64,000 nt of DNA from an uncultured SAR116 cluster alpha proteobacterium (GCA_902616615.1 CACMTN010000007.1:1-64000), one strand, 5' to 3'; shown: positions 36,526 through 46,707, counted from the first letter of the stretch. The notes: generated from the letters alone by a model not told the origin. A program made the numbers and translations.

Positions 36526-37494
36526 TTATAATCTATTATTTAAACTCACTGCAACTTGACCATTTGTTTCACCAATTTCAGCTTTGAACAAAAGTTTATC
36601 ATTCACAAAGAAATCTACACCATCAACTGGAGGCAAATTCATTACATCACCTTCTTTAAATTTAATTAATTTAGACAATGAAACTAATGGTTCACTCAAA
36701 ATTGCTGAGACAGGTAGTGGAACATTCAAGACTGATTTTTCTAAACGTTCTCTCCAGCTAATATCATCATTAATAATATCAGATTGAACTCGTGAACGCA
36801 AAAGAGATGCAATTGGTTTTAGAGTTTGTAAAGGATATATTATATCAAATGAAGCAGAGTCAACGTTTGGAAGCTGTACTACAAAAGAACAGATAATAAC
36901 TGAGTCAGATGACTCAACTAAAGTTGCAAATTGTGGATTAATTTCTCTACTTTGGTGCTTAATAGTTATTGGCATAAGATCTTTCCAAGCAGTCTCTAGG
37001 CATTGAGAAATTCCATCTGATACTATTTCAATTATCCTATCTTCGGTAGCAGTAAATTCTGCCTTCGCTGATGGAAAATTGGCTAATTTACCACCATAAT
37101 AACAATTAGTTAGGACACTAATAAAAGAAGGTTCTAAAACAAGCAACATTGATCCTCGAAGTTCATCAATTCTACTTGTACTTAAACTCATAAAGCTATT
37201 TAGACCCGCACTATATTCGTCGTATGTTTTTACTTCTGGAGGAAATGGATTTATCTTTGGTTGTAATCTAATCATTGGTAAAAATATACTTCTGACTAAT
37301 CTTGCAAATCTCTCATTAATTAACCTTAGTGCATAATAATCACCTAGAAGTTCTAAATTATCAGAACCAAATGTAAAGTCAGTTACTTCAACATCATTAT
37401 TTAATCCTGAATTTGCAGTAATTTCTCCAGACTGCAAACCTTCCATTAATGCTGAGACTTCGTCGGAAGATAATTTTCGAGATGTATTTGACAT
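36526..37494 (-). CDS. fliM: Flagellar motor switch protein FliM
   Basis: C-ring protein linking CheY-P binding to the switch. The N-terminal LSSDEVSALMEGLQSGE is the usual CheY-binding/opening segment. The middle domain has RLINERFARLVRSIF and MLLVLEPSFISVLTNCYYGG, and the C-terminal SpoA domain has VSAILSEPLVSLSKLIKFKE. 322 residues. Order fliL-fliM-fliN is standard. Confidence 0.94.
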   Translation of the reverse strand: MSNTSRKLSSDEVSALMEGLQSGEITANSGLNNDVEVTDFTFGSDNLELLGDYYALRLINERFARLVRSIFLPMIRLQPKINPFPPEVKTYDEYSAGLNSFMSLSTSRIDELRGSMLLVLEPSFISVLTNCYYGGKLANFPSAKAEFTATEDRIIEIVSDGISQCLETAWKDLMPITIKHQSREINPQFATLVESSDSVIICSFVVQLPNVDSASFDIIYPLQTLKPIASLLRSRVQSDIINDDISWRERLEKSVLNVPLPVSAILSEPLVSLSKLIKFKEGDVMNLPPVDGVDFFVNDKLLFKAEIGETNGQVAVSLNNRL

Positions 37495-37512
37495 TAATTT
37501 TGAAATCCTAAC

Positions 37513-38112
37513 TTATTGTAAAATAAATGCTGTAAAATAAACATCTTCTATACCTGGAAACTCATCAAGAGATTCCAATTTTTTATTGAGAACAACCATC
37601 AATCTCTCTGACAGTTTTTTCTTGCCATCACTACCAGAAATATCTTCTTCTGTAAAATCACTTATAGTTGATAATATTTCAGAACGTAATGCTAATTGAT
37701 GTGAGTCGACAACTTCCATCACTTTTTCGTCATACTGTGTAGAAACACCAACACTTACTTGCAAAAATTTTCTACTACCCTTTAAGTTAGTAGTAAAGTC
37801 ACCCGGAAATTCAAAATAGGTAGTTTCATAACTGTCAACTTCTGGAATTGCTTTAACATTCTTTTTTATTATGCCATCTTCACCCTCTTCTTCACCCTCT
37901 TCGTTTTCAGTTTCTTCTGATTTTTTCTTTTCAGCTTCTTTTCCTTCAATTATTTGATTAACTTCTGCTGATGGATCTGGGTCAGGTTCTCCACCAAATA
38001 TAAAATAACCAATACCTAGGCCAACCACTATTAATAATAAGCCGCCAACAACAAAAGCAATAATTTTTAACAAGTTACTTTTTTTTTGTTCTTCTTCTAC
38101 TTCTTCTGCCAT
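37513..38112 (-). CDS. fliL: Flagellar basal body protein FliL
   Basis: 199 residues: short cytoplasmic N-terminus, one transmembrane helix (~18-40, IIAFVVGGLLLIVVGLGIGY), an acidic linker rich in Glu (~55-85) and a periplasmic FliL domain (FTTNLKGSRKFLQVSVGVST to the end). FliL forms rings around stator units and supports torque. It lies between fliK and fliM. Confidence 0.9.
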   Translation of the reverse strand: MAEEVEEEQKKSNLLKIIAFVVGGLLLIVVGLGIGYFIFGGEPDPDPSAEVNQIIEGKEAEKKKSEETENEEGEEEGEDGIIKKNVKAIPEVDSYETTYFEFPGDFTTNLKGSRKFLQVSVGVSTQYDEKVMEVVDSHQLALRSEILSTISDFTEEDISGSDGKKKLSERLMVVLNKKLESLDEFPGIEDVYFTAFILQ

Positions 38113-38138
38113 TTTTTTTCTCGCTACTTAGTTTTAGA

Positions 38139-39503
38139 TTATGCAATTACATTTACAATATGTCTAGATGAAGAATTATCATCTGAACTTACTTTAATAT
38201 TTGTTTGTTCTTTTTCATCCTTAGATTTTATAGTATTATCTATTTCTTTTTTATTTGAATTTTTAGTAAAACTATTTTTTGAACCAAAATATTGATTTTT
38301 ATCATTAGCTGAAAATTCTAAATCAATACCTTGATCATTGAAAAGTTTCTGAAGATGGTTTTCATTTTGAGTTAATGCATTTGAAACAAAACTATTTTCT
38401 GTAATTATTTTTACATGTCCTGTTCCATTTTTCAAATTTATTGACACTTTAAGTCTTCCTAAATTTTTAGGTTTTAGATTAAATTCAATTTCTTCTCCAC
38501 CTTTTGCTAGAGCATTTTCTATTCTAGAAACAAGTTTTGTAGTCCAACCTTTCTGGGTTAAATCAAGTATCTCCATGAAACCTTCTAAAACAGAATTTAT
38601 TCCAACGTTTGAAAGTGAATTATTATTTTGCTGAGAGAATTGATTTCCGTTACTATTATTTCCAATTAAATTTTGTACATTCAAAATTTTATCATTAGCT
38701 TTAATTTCATTTATATTATTCTTTTTTAAATTATCGCTTAATTGGTTATTCATATAATTCAAATTTAGACTTTTTGATACTTTTGTAACTGTCATTGCAG
38801 TTGAATCTGTTTTTTCTTTATTTTCTAATAAGTTAGAATTAAATGATTGATATAGTTTATTAGGATGATCATTTTTCTTAACTTTTTTTACAAAACTTAC
38901 TTTATTTTTATTAGATATCGATGCTTGATTACTAAATGTATCTTCAGATTTTAATTTTATGTTATTTTCTTCAAAGACATGATTTGCTTTAGGGGATATT
39001 TCACCACTTTGATTAGCAGTTTGTTCTATGCCTTTAATGAAATTTAATGCAACTTTTAAATTTTCTTTTTTAGATTTGTCGTTACCTAAATTATAAGCCA
39101 TGTTTTTATTTTTAAATTCCAAGAAATTCTGATTTTCAGGAAATTTTATAAAAATGTTTTGAGGATGAGATGTTGCTGTATCTAAAAAATTTAATATTTT
39201 ATCTTTCATTAATTCAGATTTTAAACTTTGATCTGATTGAATTTGACTTTTTAGACTTTTGATATCTGATAAATTTAAATTGCTGATATTCAAATTAGGT
39301 AGAATATTAGACAAATAATCAATAATTTCAATTTCATCTTTTGTAAAAATAAACTCAAAATCGTCTGAAATTTTATTTGAATTTTCTTCATGACTATTGA
39401 AATTGATTGTAAATAAAGATCCTAATAAAGAAGAATTCTCATCACCTTTACTTGCAGTAGACACAAGTTCAACATTATTATTTACATCGTTTACAATTTT
39501 CAT
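38139..39503 (-). CDS. fliK: Flagellar hook-length control protein FliK
   Basis: Secreted ruler that ends hook growth through FlhB. A long Asn/Ser/Lys-rich, probably disordered N-terminal part precedes the C-terminal Flg_hook domain: EEIEFNLKPKNLGRLKVSIN, then HVKIITENSFVSNALTQNE (about residues 335-400). The frame also offers GTG 39515, but the predicted sigma-54 transcription start near 39519 would leave only 4 bases of leader. ATG 39503, with tggaaa before it, is therefore preferred. 454 residues. Confidence 0.87.
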   Translation of the reverse strand: MKIVNDVNNNVELVSTASKGDENSSLLGSLFTINFNSHEENSNKISDDFEFIFTKDEIEIIDYLSNILPNLNISNLNLSDIKSLKSQIQSDQSLKSELMKDKILNFLDTATSHPQNIFIKFPENQNFLEFKNKNMAYNLGNDKSKKENLKVALNFIKGIEQTANQSGEISPKANHVFEENNIKLKSEDTFSNQASISNKNKVSFVKKVKKNDHPNKLYQSFNSNLLENKEKTDSTAMTVTKVSKSLNLNYMNNQLSDNLKKNNINEIKANDKILNVQNLIGNNSNGNQFSQQNNNSLSNVGINSVLEGFMEILDLTQKGWTTKLVSRIENALAKGGEEIEFNLKPKNLGRLKVSINLKNGTGHVKIITENSFVSNALTQNENHLQKLFNDQGIDLEFSANDKNQYFGSKNSFTKNSNKKEIDNTIKSKDEKEQTNIKVSSDDNSSSRHIVNVIA

Positions 39504-39528
39504 TTTAATTTCCACATTTTAAGTATAA

Positions 39529-39546
39529 CTGCAAATACAGTGCCAT
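39529..39546 (-). promoter_or_regulatory. Sigma-54 promoter of fliK-L-M-N
   Basis: Minus strand aaTGGCACtgtatTTGCAgt is the best match to the consensus in the window: GG at 39544-39543, GC at 39532-39531, ten bases between. The predicted start is near 39519, in the 58-72 base gap between fliJ and fliK. Confidence 0.85.
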
Positions 39547-39573
39547 TCTTAAAATATGTTATTCTAAAATGCT

Positions 39574-39966
39574 TTAACTCTGACTTTTCTTTTCTAATTC
39601 ACTTATGTAAGCTTTTTTATATTCCAGAGCTTTCTCTTCAGCTTTAATTTTCTTTAAATTATTAAAAACTATTTTCTGTCTAATCGTTTCTTTTTCTAAA
39701 AGTAAATATTTATTTCTATTTAACGCAATATTTTTTTGATTTTGAAGAGTGGTAAGTAATTGTGCATTATTTTTAAAATATCCTGAATTAATTATTTTAT
39801 CTGAGGAATTATTTTTATTGCCATTTATAATGGTATTTATCTGGTCAATAAGATTTTCATTTTTAATAATTTCATTTTGCACCAAATTAGAATTATTAAT
39901 TTCTTTTGAAACGTCTTTTTTTCTAACTGTAGCAAGTCTCAAAAATCTTTTAATTTTTCTTTGCAA
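39574..39966 (-). CDS. fliJ: FliJ-like export chaperone/stalk (TTG start)
   Basis: 130-residue, almost entirely helical and highly charged protein beginning MQRKIKRFLRLATVRKKDVS, with long heptad-like runs to EKALEYKKAYISELEKKS. FliJ forms the coiled-coil stalk of the FliI ATPase. Sequence conservation is low; the call relies on position directly after fliI, size and coiled-coil character. The start is TTG at 39966, immediately after the fliI TAG. Confidence 0.75.
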   Translation of the reverse strand: MQRKIKRFLRLATVRKKDVSKEINNSNLVQNEIIKNENLIDQINTIINGNKNNSSDKIINSGYFKNNAQLLTTLQNQKNIALNRNKYLLLEKETIRQKIVFNNLKKIKAEEKALEYKKAYISELEKKSQS

Positions 39967-41295
39967 CTATTTTACCTGTTCATACAATTTTAATAATGCT
40001 AATTTTGAATCTTCAAAACTTGATTTTTCAGAATTATTTTGAGATATAAAATCAATTAATTTTGGCCACATTTTAATAGCATCATCTAGATCTTTATCTT
40101 GTCCATGGGTGTACCCACCCATTAAAAGCAAGTCCTTATTTTCTATATAAGAACTGATATGTTTTCTAAATAATTTTGAGGCATTTAAATGATCATCTGT
40201 AATTAGTTCATTCATAACCCTACTAATTGAATTAGAAACATCAACTGCAGGATAAATACCCATTTGCGCATTCAATCTACTTAAAAGAATATGACCATCG
40301 AGTATTGCCCTTGCAGTGTCAACAACTGGATCATTATTATCATCTCCATCAGCTAAAATTGTGTAAAACGAAGTAATGCTGCCATTTCCATGATCACCTG
40401 TTCCTGTCCTTTCTATCAAATTAGGTATCATAGAAATTACTGACGGTGGATAACCTTTTGAAGTTGCAACTTCTCCTAATGACAAACCAATTTCTCTTTT
40501 TGCATGCGCTATTCTCGTTAAACTATCCATTATTAAAAGGACATTTTTACCTTGATCTCTGAAATATTCTGCTATTGCAGTAGCTCTATTGGCCCCCCTA
40601 ATTCTCATTAATGGTGATCTATCTGCTGGTACTGCGACTACAGTAATTTTTTTAGATGATTTATCATTCATCAATTCGTTTACCATTGAACCAACTTCTC
40701 TTGCTCGTTCACCAATTAGAGCAACAACAACTACATCTGCTTCTGTATATTTACTCATCATTCCTAACAAAACAGATTTACCAACACCTGAACCAGCAAT
40801 AATTCCAAGCCTCTGACCTTGGCCAACAGTCAATAAAGCGTTTATAATTCTTACCCCAACATCTAATGGCTTTTTTATTAAACTTCTTTTTAGAGGATTC
40901 ATAACTTTACCCATAAGAGGCCATCTATTTTTAATTTTATCTATAGGTTTTTCATCTAATGGTTTTCCAAAGGCATCTGTTACTCTTCCAAGTAATGTGT
41001 TATCTACATCTATGTATCTTCCATCATCTTTTAATGAAACTTCACATCCAGAAACTATATGCGTAGAATTTTCTAAAACAGCAAGCATGTTATGCTTTTC
41101 GTTAAAACGAATAACTTCTGCGATTATATCTCTTCCCATTTGATCTTTTACAACGCAAAGACTTCCTATCGGTGCTGGAAAGGGATCACAATAAATTATA
41201 TTGCCATCAAAGTGGTTAACTCTTCCTGAACTAATAATTAATTTAGGTCTTTTTAACTCAGAAATATTGTGTATTAGTTTATCCTCAAAATTCAT
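39967..41295 (-). CDS. fliI: Flagellum-specific ATPase FliI
   Basis: Hexameric F1-beta-like ATPase of the export machine. Walker A GIIAGSGVGKSVLLGMMSKY, ALIGERAREVGSMVNE, Walker B VLLIMDSLTRIAHAKREIGL and EVATSKGYPPSVI are all typical. 442 residues. Lies between fliH and fliJ, its usual partners. Confidence 0.96.
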   Translation of the reverse strand: MNFEDKLIHNISELKRPKLIISSGRVNHFDGNIIYCDPFPAPIGSLCVVKDQMGRDIIAEVIRFNEKHNMLAVLENSTHIVSGCEVSLKDDGRYIDVDNTLLGRVTDAFGKPLDEKPIDKIKNRWPLMGKVMNPLKRSLIKKPLDVGVRIINALLTVGQGQRLGIIAGSGVGKSVLLGMMSKYTEADVVVVALIGERAREVGSMVNELMNDKSSKKITVVAVPADRSPLMRIRGANRATAIAEYFRDQGKNVLLIMDSLTRIAHAKREIGLSLGEVATSKGYPPSVISMIPNLIERTGTGDHGNGSITSFYTILADGDDNNDPVVDTARAILDGHILLSRLNAQMGIYPAVDVSNSISRVMNELITDDHLNASKLFRKHISSYIENKDLLLMGGYTHGQDKDLDDAIKMWPKLIDFISQNNSEKSSFEDSKLALLKLYEQVK

Positions 41296-41313
41296 AGATT
41301 ATTTCCAATTTTT

Positions 41314-42333
41314 TTATTTGCTTTTTACACTTTTTTCAGAGTATTGCATCCCATCACAATTTAAGATTAAGTCACCTCTTGAAAGATCTTTGTTAGAAAC
41401 AAAAAAATTTTTTTGTTCATTTTTATTGAAATTTTTAATTTTTGACAGTGCTTCAAAATCCTTATCATTAACTTCAATTGTAATCTTATCTTCATAACAA
41501 TTTATATTCTTTATAAATGATCTGATTTTCTTTTCATATTTTTCTGGCATTTTATCTATTTGGTAGCCTGCAAGTTCATTTGAAATTTCAAGTATTTTAT
41601 CTTGAAATACTTTATATATCGCCTCCTCACTCAGAGCAGACAATGATGACAAAATATTTTTAAAATCGTCATAATCTCCAATAATTTTTTCTGCATTAAT
41701 TTCTGTTGGTTTGGTATTATCCTCAAAATTTTTAGTTACTTCATCCTGATTTTTATTCATAGATTGAGAGACAGCATCTCTTACGGAATCTAAAGCTTGT
41801 TGTGTTTCGTTGTCAGTCTCAATATCTTCATTAGTCTTTATTTCGTCTATGGCATCTTTTTGCTTTTCTTTATTATCTTTATCGATGTCTGTAATACTAT
41901 CACCTTGCACTAATTTTTCAGATTCAATATCTTGTTCAATTGTTTCTAAATTTATATCATTAGAATTATCTGTTTCTTCTTTATTGTTTGATCGCTCAAT
42001 ATTAAATTTATCATCAATTTTGTTTTCATTGTCATTATTTTCATTTAATTTTACTTCTTCTATCTTTTGTTCATCATTAGTAACATCTGTTTCTTCCTGA
42101 GAAGAATTTGTGTCTTCTGAAGTTTTATCTTTTTCTACTTTTTCTCCATTTTCTAGATTAGATTGAAAATCAAAAGCAATATCAATTAATGATTTTTTTA
42201 CAAAATTAGAATTATTTGAAATGTTTTTTTCTTCAAAATTAGACTCGGATTGAGATTTTAAAATAGATTTAATCTCCTCACTACTTAGTGGGGCAAAATT
42301 TTGAGAATCATAATTTTCCTGTTCTTCTGTCAT
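41314..42333 (-). CDS. fliH: FliH-like regulator of FliI with long acidic N-terminus
   Basis: 339 residues. The first ~200 residues are extremely rich in Glu, Asp, Asn and Ser and presumably disordered. The C-terminal ~130 residues contain LSALSEEAIYKVFQDKILEI and NINCYEDKITIEVNDKDFEA, resembling the FliH/HrpE stator-like domain that binds FliI. Longer than the E. coli protein (about 235 aa). Assigned mainly by position between fliG and fliI. Confidence 0.72.
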   Translation of the reverse strand: MTEEQENYDSQNFAPLSSEEIKSILKSQSESNFEEKNISNNSNFVKKSLIDIAFDFQSNLENGEKVEKDKTSEDTNSSQEETDVTNDEQKIEEVKLNENNDNENKIDDKFNIERSNNKEETDNSNDINLETIEQDIESEKLVQGDSITDIDKDNKEKQKDAIDEIKTNEDIETDNETQQALDSVRDAVSQSMNKNQDEVTKNFEDNTKPTEINAEKIIGDYDDFKNILSSLSALSEEAIYKVFQDKILEISNELAGYQIDKMPEKYEKKIRSFIKNINCYEDKITIEVNDKDFEALSKIKNFNKNEQKNFFVSNKDLSRGDLILNCDGMQYSEKSVKSK

Positions 42334-42359
42334 GACTTAATTCTTTATATCAGAATAAA

Positions 42360-43397
42360 TTATACGTAATCATCGCCACCGCGACCTGCTAACACAATAG
42401 AACCTTCATCAGACATTCTTCTTGCTACGGCAATTATTTGTTTTTGTGCCTCTTGAACTTCTGTCAACCTAACTGGGCCAAGTGCTTCCATTTCATCTTG
42501 TATATTTGCTGCAGCACGTTGTGACATACACCCAAATAATTTTGTTTTTAATTCCTCATCAGCACCTTTAAGCGCTAAAATAATTAAATCGTCTTCCACA
42601 GCGCGAAGAAGTGTTTGTAATGACTTGTCATCTGACAATAATAATGTTTCGAAAACAAACATACTGTCCTGTATATCTTGCATTAACTGCTTATCGTCTT
42701 TTAAGATTTCTTTCATTATTTTTGCTTCACCATCTTGGCTCAGAAAATTCATGATTTTAGCAGCCGCTGGAACCCCACCTACTTTACTAGCTCTTAAACT
42801 TGCATTGGATGAAAAAACTTTTTGCATTACTCTATCTAACTCTTTTAATGCTTCAGGTTGGACAGTTTCCAATGTTGCTATTCTTTTAATTATATCTGAC
42901 TGACTTTTTTCAGGCATAAAGGTCAACACATCCGAAGCAGTAGATGGTTCTAAGTAAGAAATTATTAATGCTATAATCTGTGGATGTTCATCAATTATTA
43001 AGTCAGCTATTGATCTAGCATCAAGCCAATCAAGTATTTCTATTGCTTTATTGCTATCAGATGGCGTAATTTTTCCTAAAACAGTCTGAGCTTTATCTTC
43101 ACCTAATGATTTAGTTAAAACGTTTTTAATATATCCACCTCCTGATATTCCAAGACTTGTTTGTGCCTTAATGATTGCTAGAAATTCATCGAGAACTAAG
43201 TTGACTGTGTCTTGTCCTAAACCTTGGACTGAATACATTGCTGAACCAAGGACTTGAACTTCTTTTGGAGATAGATTACCCATTATTTCTGCAGCTTCAT
43301 CCTCACCAATTAACATCATTAGAATTGCACATTTTTGTGTACCTGTTAAACCTTGGTAAACTTCATCTGCACTTGGTTTTTTTACTGCCTCTGCCAT
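42360..43397 (-). CDS. fliG: Flagellar motor switch protein FliG
   Basis: Switch protein that contacts MotA and generates torque. The N-terminal domain has LTGTQKCAILMMLIGEDEAA and MGNLSPKEVQVLGSAMYSV. The middle EHPQIIALIISYLEPSTASD carries the EHPQ motif, and the C-terminal domain has FVFETLLLSDDKSLQTLLR with its charged helix. 345 residues. Placed between fliF and fliH as usual. Confidence 0.95.
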   Translation of the reverse strand: MAEAVKKPSADEVYQGLTGTQKCAILMMLIGEDEAAEIMGNLSPKEVQVLGSAMYSVQGLGQDTVNLVLDEFLAIIKAQTSLGISGGGYIKNVLTKSLGEDKAQTVLGKITPSDSNKAIEILDWLDARSIADLIIDEHPQIIALIISYLEPSTASDVLTFMPEKSQSDIIKRIATLETVQPEALKELDRVMQKVFSSNASLRASKVGGVPAAAKIMNFLSQDGEAKIMKEILKDDKQLMQDIQDSMFVFETLLLSDDKSLQTLLRAVEDDLIILALKGADEELKTKLFGCMSQRAAANIQDEMEALGPVRLTEVQEAQKQIIAVARRMSDEGSIVLAGRGGDDYV

Positions 43398-43418
43398 ATT
43401 ATTACCCTACTCTCTAGT

Positions 43419-45131
43419 TTATTCTTTTTCCATCATATTTTTAAACACACTAGAAACTCTACCAGCCTCGTCTCCAACAATCATTCTAATTACAGCGACT
43501 TTATCATCATAAGTGTTTGCTGTATCTAGCATTTCAGCAGATATGGCGGCCTTTTTTGGTTTCAATTTTGCTTTAATATCTTCAAGTGATTCACCTTCTT
43601 GTACTTCAATTTTGTCATCTACATCATCTTCGTCATCGGATACCATTGCACCAGGTCCAGATGAATACCCTGCTGGAACAAGAACTCTTTTCAATAAAGG
43701 ATGTAATGCACCAAAAATTACAATTGCCAATATTAATACTGTTGCTAATTGTTGAGCAAGTTCCCTTATAGACTCATTTTCGTACCATGGTACTTCATCC
43801 ATCTCAAGAATATCTACAAAAGGACTGCTTGTTACTGTAACACTATCTCCTCTTGCCTCATCAAAGCCAAGAGCTTCTTGAACAAGAGATTTGATTTCTA
43901 ATAGTTTTTCATCACTAAATTTTTCAAATGTTATAGTTCCTTCAGGAGAAATTTTTTTATTTTCACGTATAATCACAGCAGCTTTAATTTTCTTTATTTC
44001 TCCATATTGTGCTTTTGTAGTTTCAACTTTTCTACTAACCTCATAATTTTTAACTGAGGTTTGACTTCTCTGTTTTAAATTTCCACCAACTTCTTTCCCC
44101 TCGGGAGTTTGTGTTTTTAAATCAGGAGCTAAAGGTGGTGCATTTGACAATGCACCAGGAATACCTCTAGCCTCTGGATTTGCACTTTCGTCTAATGAAC
44201 TTTGTTCACTTCTAAGCGCATTACCTTTTGGATCAACAGATTCTTCTGTTATTTCTCTTTGAGTAAAATTCATGTCAACATTTATTTCAGCTTTTAAATT
44301 ACCAGCACCAACAATTGGTGTTAATAATGAAATAATTCTTGATTTATAAATTTCACCTAACCTCATTGTCTGTGACATTTGTTCACTAGATATTGATGCA
44401 GAAAGATCATTTGATGGTTTAGACAAAAGCTCTCCAAATTGGTCAACAACAGTGATATTCTCTGATGGTAGATTAGGCACTGAAGATGCCACAAGATGTA
44501 CAATTGACTGTACTTGTTGCCGTCCTAAAGATCTTCCATTAGCTAATTTAACAAAAACTGAAGCTGAAGGAAGAGCAATTTCCCTTGCAAAAACAGTTTT
44601 TTCAGGAATAGCCAAATGAACTCTTGCGGAGCTTACTCCAGATATATGATTAATTGACCTTGATAACTCTGCTTCCAATGACTGTTTAATTTTAATAGCT
44701 TCAACTGACCTACTCGTACCCATAGGCATTTCACCTAGGCTATCATAACCGTCTGGAACTGAAGATGGAAGACCTTCACCAGCAAGCAGCATTCTAGATT
44801 CATGATAATCTTTGACTGGTACTATTACCTCTCCTGTAGAAGGATTTAGTGTTGCATTAACTCCATTTTGTTTTAACGTTTGCATTATGATTGCTTTTTC
44901 GCTTTCTGGAAGTGAAGCGAAAAGTGTTGTCACATCAGATTTTTGCATAGTAAAAAATACTATTAAACCGACAAAAGCAACAATAACCCCAAATATTAAT
45001 GGGATCGATTTTTGAACAGCTGGATCAGATGTCATTTTTCTAACATTTGAAATAGACGTAGAAATCCTACTAATTATACCAGTGTTTTGATTTATACCTG
45101 TAATATCATTTCCTGTTGTTGCTTCTGCCAT
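43419..45131 (-). CDS. fliF: Flagellar MS-ring protein FliF
   Basis: Forms the MS ring in the inner membrane, 570 residues. Two transmembrane helices (about 45-62 and 455-475) flank the periplasmic ring-building motifs. ARVHLAIPEKTVFAREIALP and KIKQSLEAELSRSINHISGV are typical. The cytoplasmic C-terminus, which binds FliG, ends with VIRMIVGDEAGRVSSVFKNM. 22 bases upstream of fliG. Confidence 0.95.
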   Translation of the reverse strand: MAEATTGNDITGINQNTGIISRISTSISNVRKMTSDPAVQKSIPLIFGVIVAFVGLIVFFTMQKSDVTTLFASLPESEKAIIMQTLKQNGVNATLNPSTGEVIVPVKDYHESRMLLAGEGLPSSVPDGYDSLGEMPMGTSRSVEAIKIKQSLEAELSRSINHISGVSSARVHLAIPEKTVFAREIALPSASVFVKLANGRSLGRQQVQSIVHLVASSVPNLPSENITVVDQFGELLSKPSNDLSASISSEQMSQTMRLGEIYKSRIISLLTPIVGAGNLKAEINVDMNFTQREITEESVDPKGNALRSEQSSLDESANPEARGIPGALSNAPPLAPDLKTQTPEGKEVGGNLKQRSQTSVKNYEVSRKVETTKAQYGEIKKIKAAVIIRENKKISPEGTITFEKFSDEKLLEIKSLVQEALGFDEARGDSVTVTSSPFVDILEMDEVPWYENESIRELAQQLATVLILAIVIFGALHPLLKRVLVPAGYSSGPGAMVSDDEDDVDDKIEVQEGESLEDIKAKLKPKKAAISAEMLDTANTYDDKVAVIRMIVGDEAGRVSSVFKNMMEKE

Positions 45132-45154
45132 AATTTTTTCCTAACAATTCTTAA

Positions 45155-45469
45155 TTAAACGGGCATATTCATTATGTCTTTGTAAGAACTTAAAACCTTA
45201 TTTCTTACATTCAGTGTCATTTGAAATGCAATATTTGAAATTTGCTGTTGCATGATAACTTTTGTAAGATCAGTTTCTTTTCCTAATTCATAATCTTTGG
45301 TTATTTTTGAAGCATTATTTTGGCTTTCAGCTACAGAATTAATTGCATCATTTATTTTCTTAGAGAAATCTTCAACTTTTTTATTTCCTGTAAAAGCCTC
45401 ATTTGCTTTATCTAAAATATTTTGCCTAAGAGCACTTGAGCTTATATTTTGATCTGAAATTTTCATCAT
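45155..45469 (-). CDS. fliE: Flagellar hook-basal body protein FliE
   Basis: 104-residue adapter between MS ring and rod. The C-terminal signature TKVIMQQQISNIAFQMTLNV followed by RNKVLSSYKDIMNMPV is diagnostic. It begins 11 bases after the flbD stop with an aaaaggaag ribosome-binding site. The rod genes flgB/flgC are not in the window. Confidence 0.92.
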   Translation of the reverse strand: MMKISDQNISSSALRQNILDKANEAFTGNKKVEDFSKKINDAINSVAESQNNASKITKDYELGKETDLTKVIMQQQISNIAFQMTLNVRNKVLSSYKDIMNMPV

Positions 45470-45480
45470 CGATCTTCCTT

Positions 45481-46677
45481 TTAAGTTACTTTCGCAAAAG
45501 CGAGTTGATCTGCAAATGTATCAATAGAAGAGTTTTCATTTATCTTTGATAAAGATTTATCTATCATAATTGAATTTTCATCTATGACATTTCCATTACT
45601 TAATACAAGTGCTCTTTGAAGAGTGTTTTCGAGTTCTCTCACATTACCAGGCCAATTATGGTTTAATAGTAACTCAATAGCTTTACTTGAAAGGTAAGGT
45701 ACAGATTTTTCTTCTTGATTATGTTTGTCTAAAATTTTGATTGCAATTGGTAAAATATCATCTTTTCTTGATGATAAATTACGTGTTTGAAGGGGAAAAA
45801 CATTAAGTCTGTAGTATAAATCTTCTCGAAATCTAGATTGATTTACCTCATAAGCCATATCTCTATTTGATGTTGCTAAAACTCTTACATCTACATCAAT
45901 ATCTCTTTGTCCACCAACTGGAGTAACTTTTCTTTCCTGTAAAACTCTTAATAATTTTGCTTGCAATGACAAAGGCATTTCAGAAATCTCATCTAAAAGT
46001 AAAGTTCCTTTGTCTGCAGCTCTGAAGATTCCTTTGTTAGCATTTGAAGCACCCGTAAAAGCACCCTTTTCATGACCAAAAAGAATGGCTTCTAACATAT
46101 TTTCTGGTATTGCTGCGCAATTAACAGCAACAAAAGGTTCATCTTTTCTATTGGAGTTTTCATGCAAGTAGTTTGCTAACACTTCTTTACCTGAACCTGT
46201 TGGGCCATTAATAAAAACTGTTACATCCGTACCAGCAACTCTTCTAGCTAATGATAAAAGTTCATAAGTTTTTGCATCACCTGCAGAAAATGAAATATTT
46301 GGACAACAAGTATGAAATATTAATTCTAAAAAATATTTATCCGTATAATCAGAAACATTAATTCTTTTTAGAGCTCCACCTAATTCATCTCTAATCTCTA
46401 TACCATTACAATTACTATCATCCGATATAATAATAATTTTTGTTAATTTAGCTTCCCTTGCAAAGGAAATTAGTTTTTTTGATCCTCCTATTTCTTTTTC
46501 AAAAATATCAGAACAAACAACCGTATCTGCTTGATAACCAACTAGATCAATACCAAAAAAATCTGGTTTTGAACTTCCAACGCCGGCCTTAATGACTGTA
46601 ATATCTCTTTTTTCTAATATATCACATAAATTATTAGCTAAACTTAAACTATTATTTACAACAATAACTTGGCTCAT
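45481..46677 (-). CDS. flbD: FlbD-type sigma-54 activator lacking a helix-turn-helix
   Basis: Sigma-54 transcription activator controlling flagellar genes. Residues ~1-110 form a degenerate receiver-like domain. The AAA+ domain (~135-365) has Walker A INGPTGSGKE, the sigma-54 loop GAFTGA, Walker B GTLLLDEISEM and HNWPGNVRELENTLQRALVL. The protein ends about 30 residues after this domain (398 aa), where Caulobacter FlbD continues into a Fis-type DNA-binding domain. Only 11 bases separate the stop from fliE, so the missing part is not merely frameshifted. First gene of flbD-fliEFGHIJ. Confidence 0.88.
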   Translation of the reverse strand: MSQVIVVNNSLSLANNLCDILEKRDITVIKAGVGSSKPDFFGIDLVGYQADTVVCSDIFEKEIGGSKKLISFAREAKLTKIIIISDDSNCNGIEIRDELGGALKRINVSDYTDKYFLELIFHTCCPNISFSAGDAKTYELLSLARRVAGTDVTVFINGPTGSGKEVLANYLHENSNRKDEPFVAVNCAAIPENMLEAILFGHEKGAFTGASNANKGIFRAADKGTLLLDEISEMPLSLQAKLLRVLQERKVTPVGGQRDIDVDVRVLATSNRDMAYEVNQSRFREDLYYRLNVFPLQTRNLSSRKDDILPIAIKILDKHNQEEKSVPYLSSKAIELLLNHNWPGNVRELENTLQRALVLSNGNVIDENSIMIDKSLSKINENSSIDTFADQLAFAKVT

Positions 46678-46707
46678 AAAACACTCCTAAGATTATTGAA
46701 AAATAAG

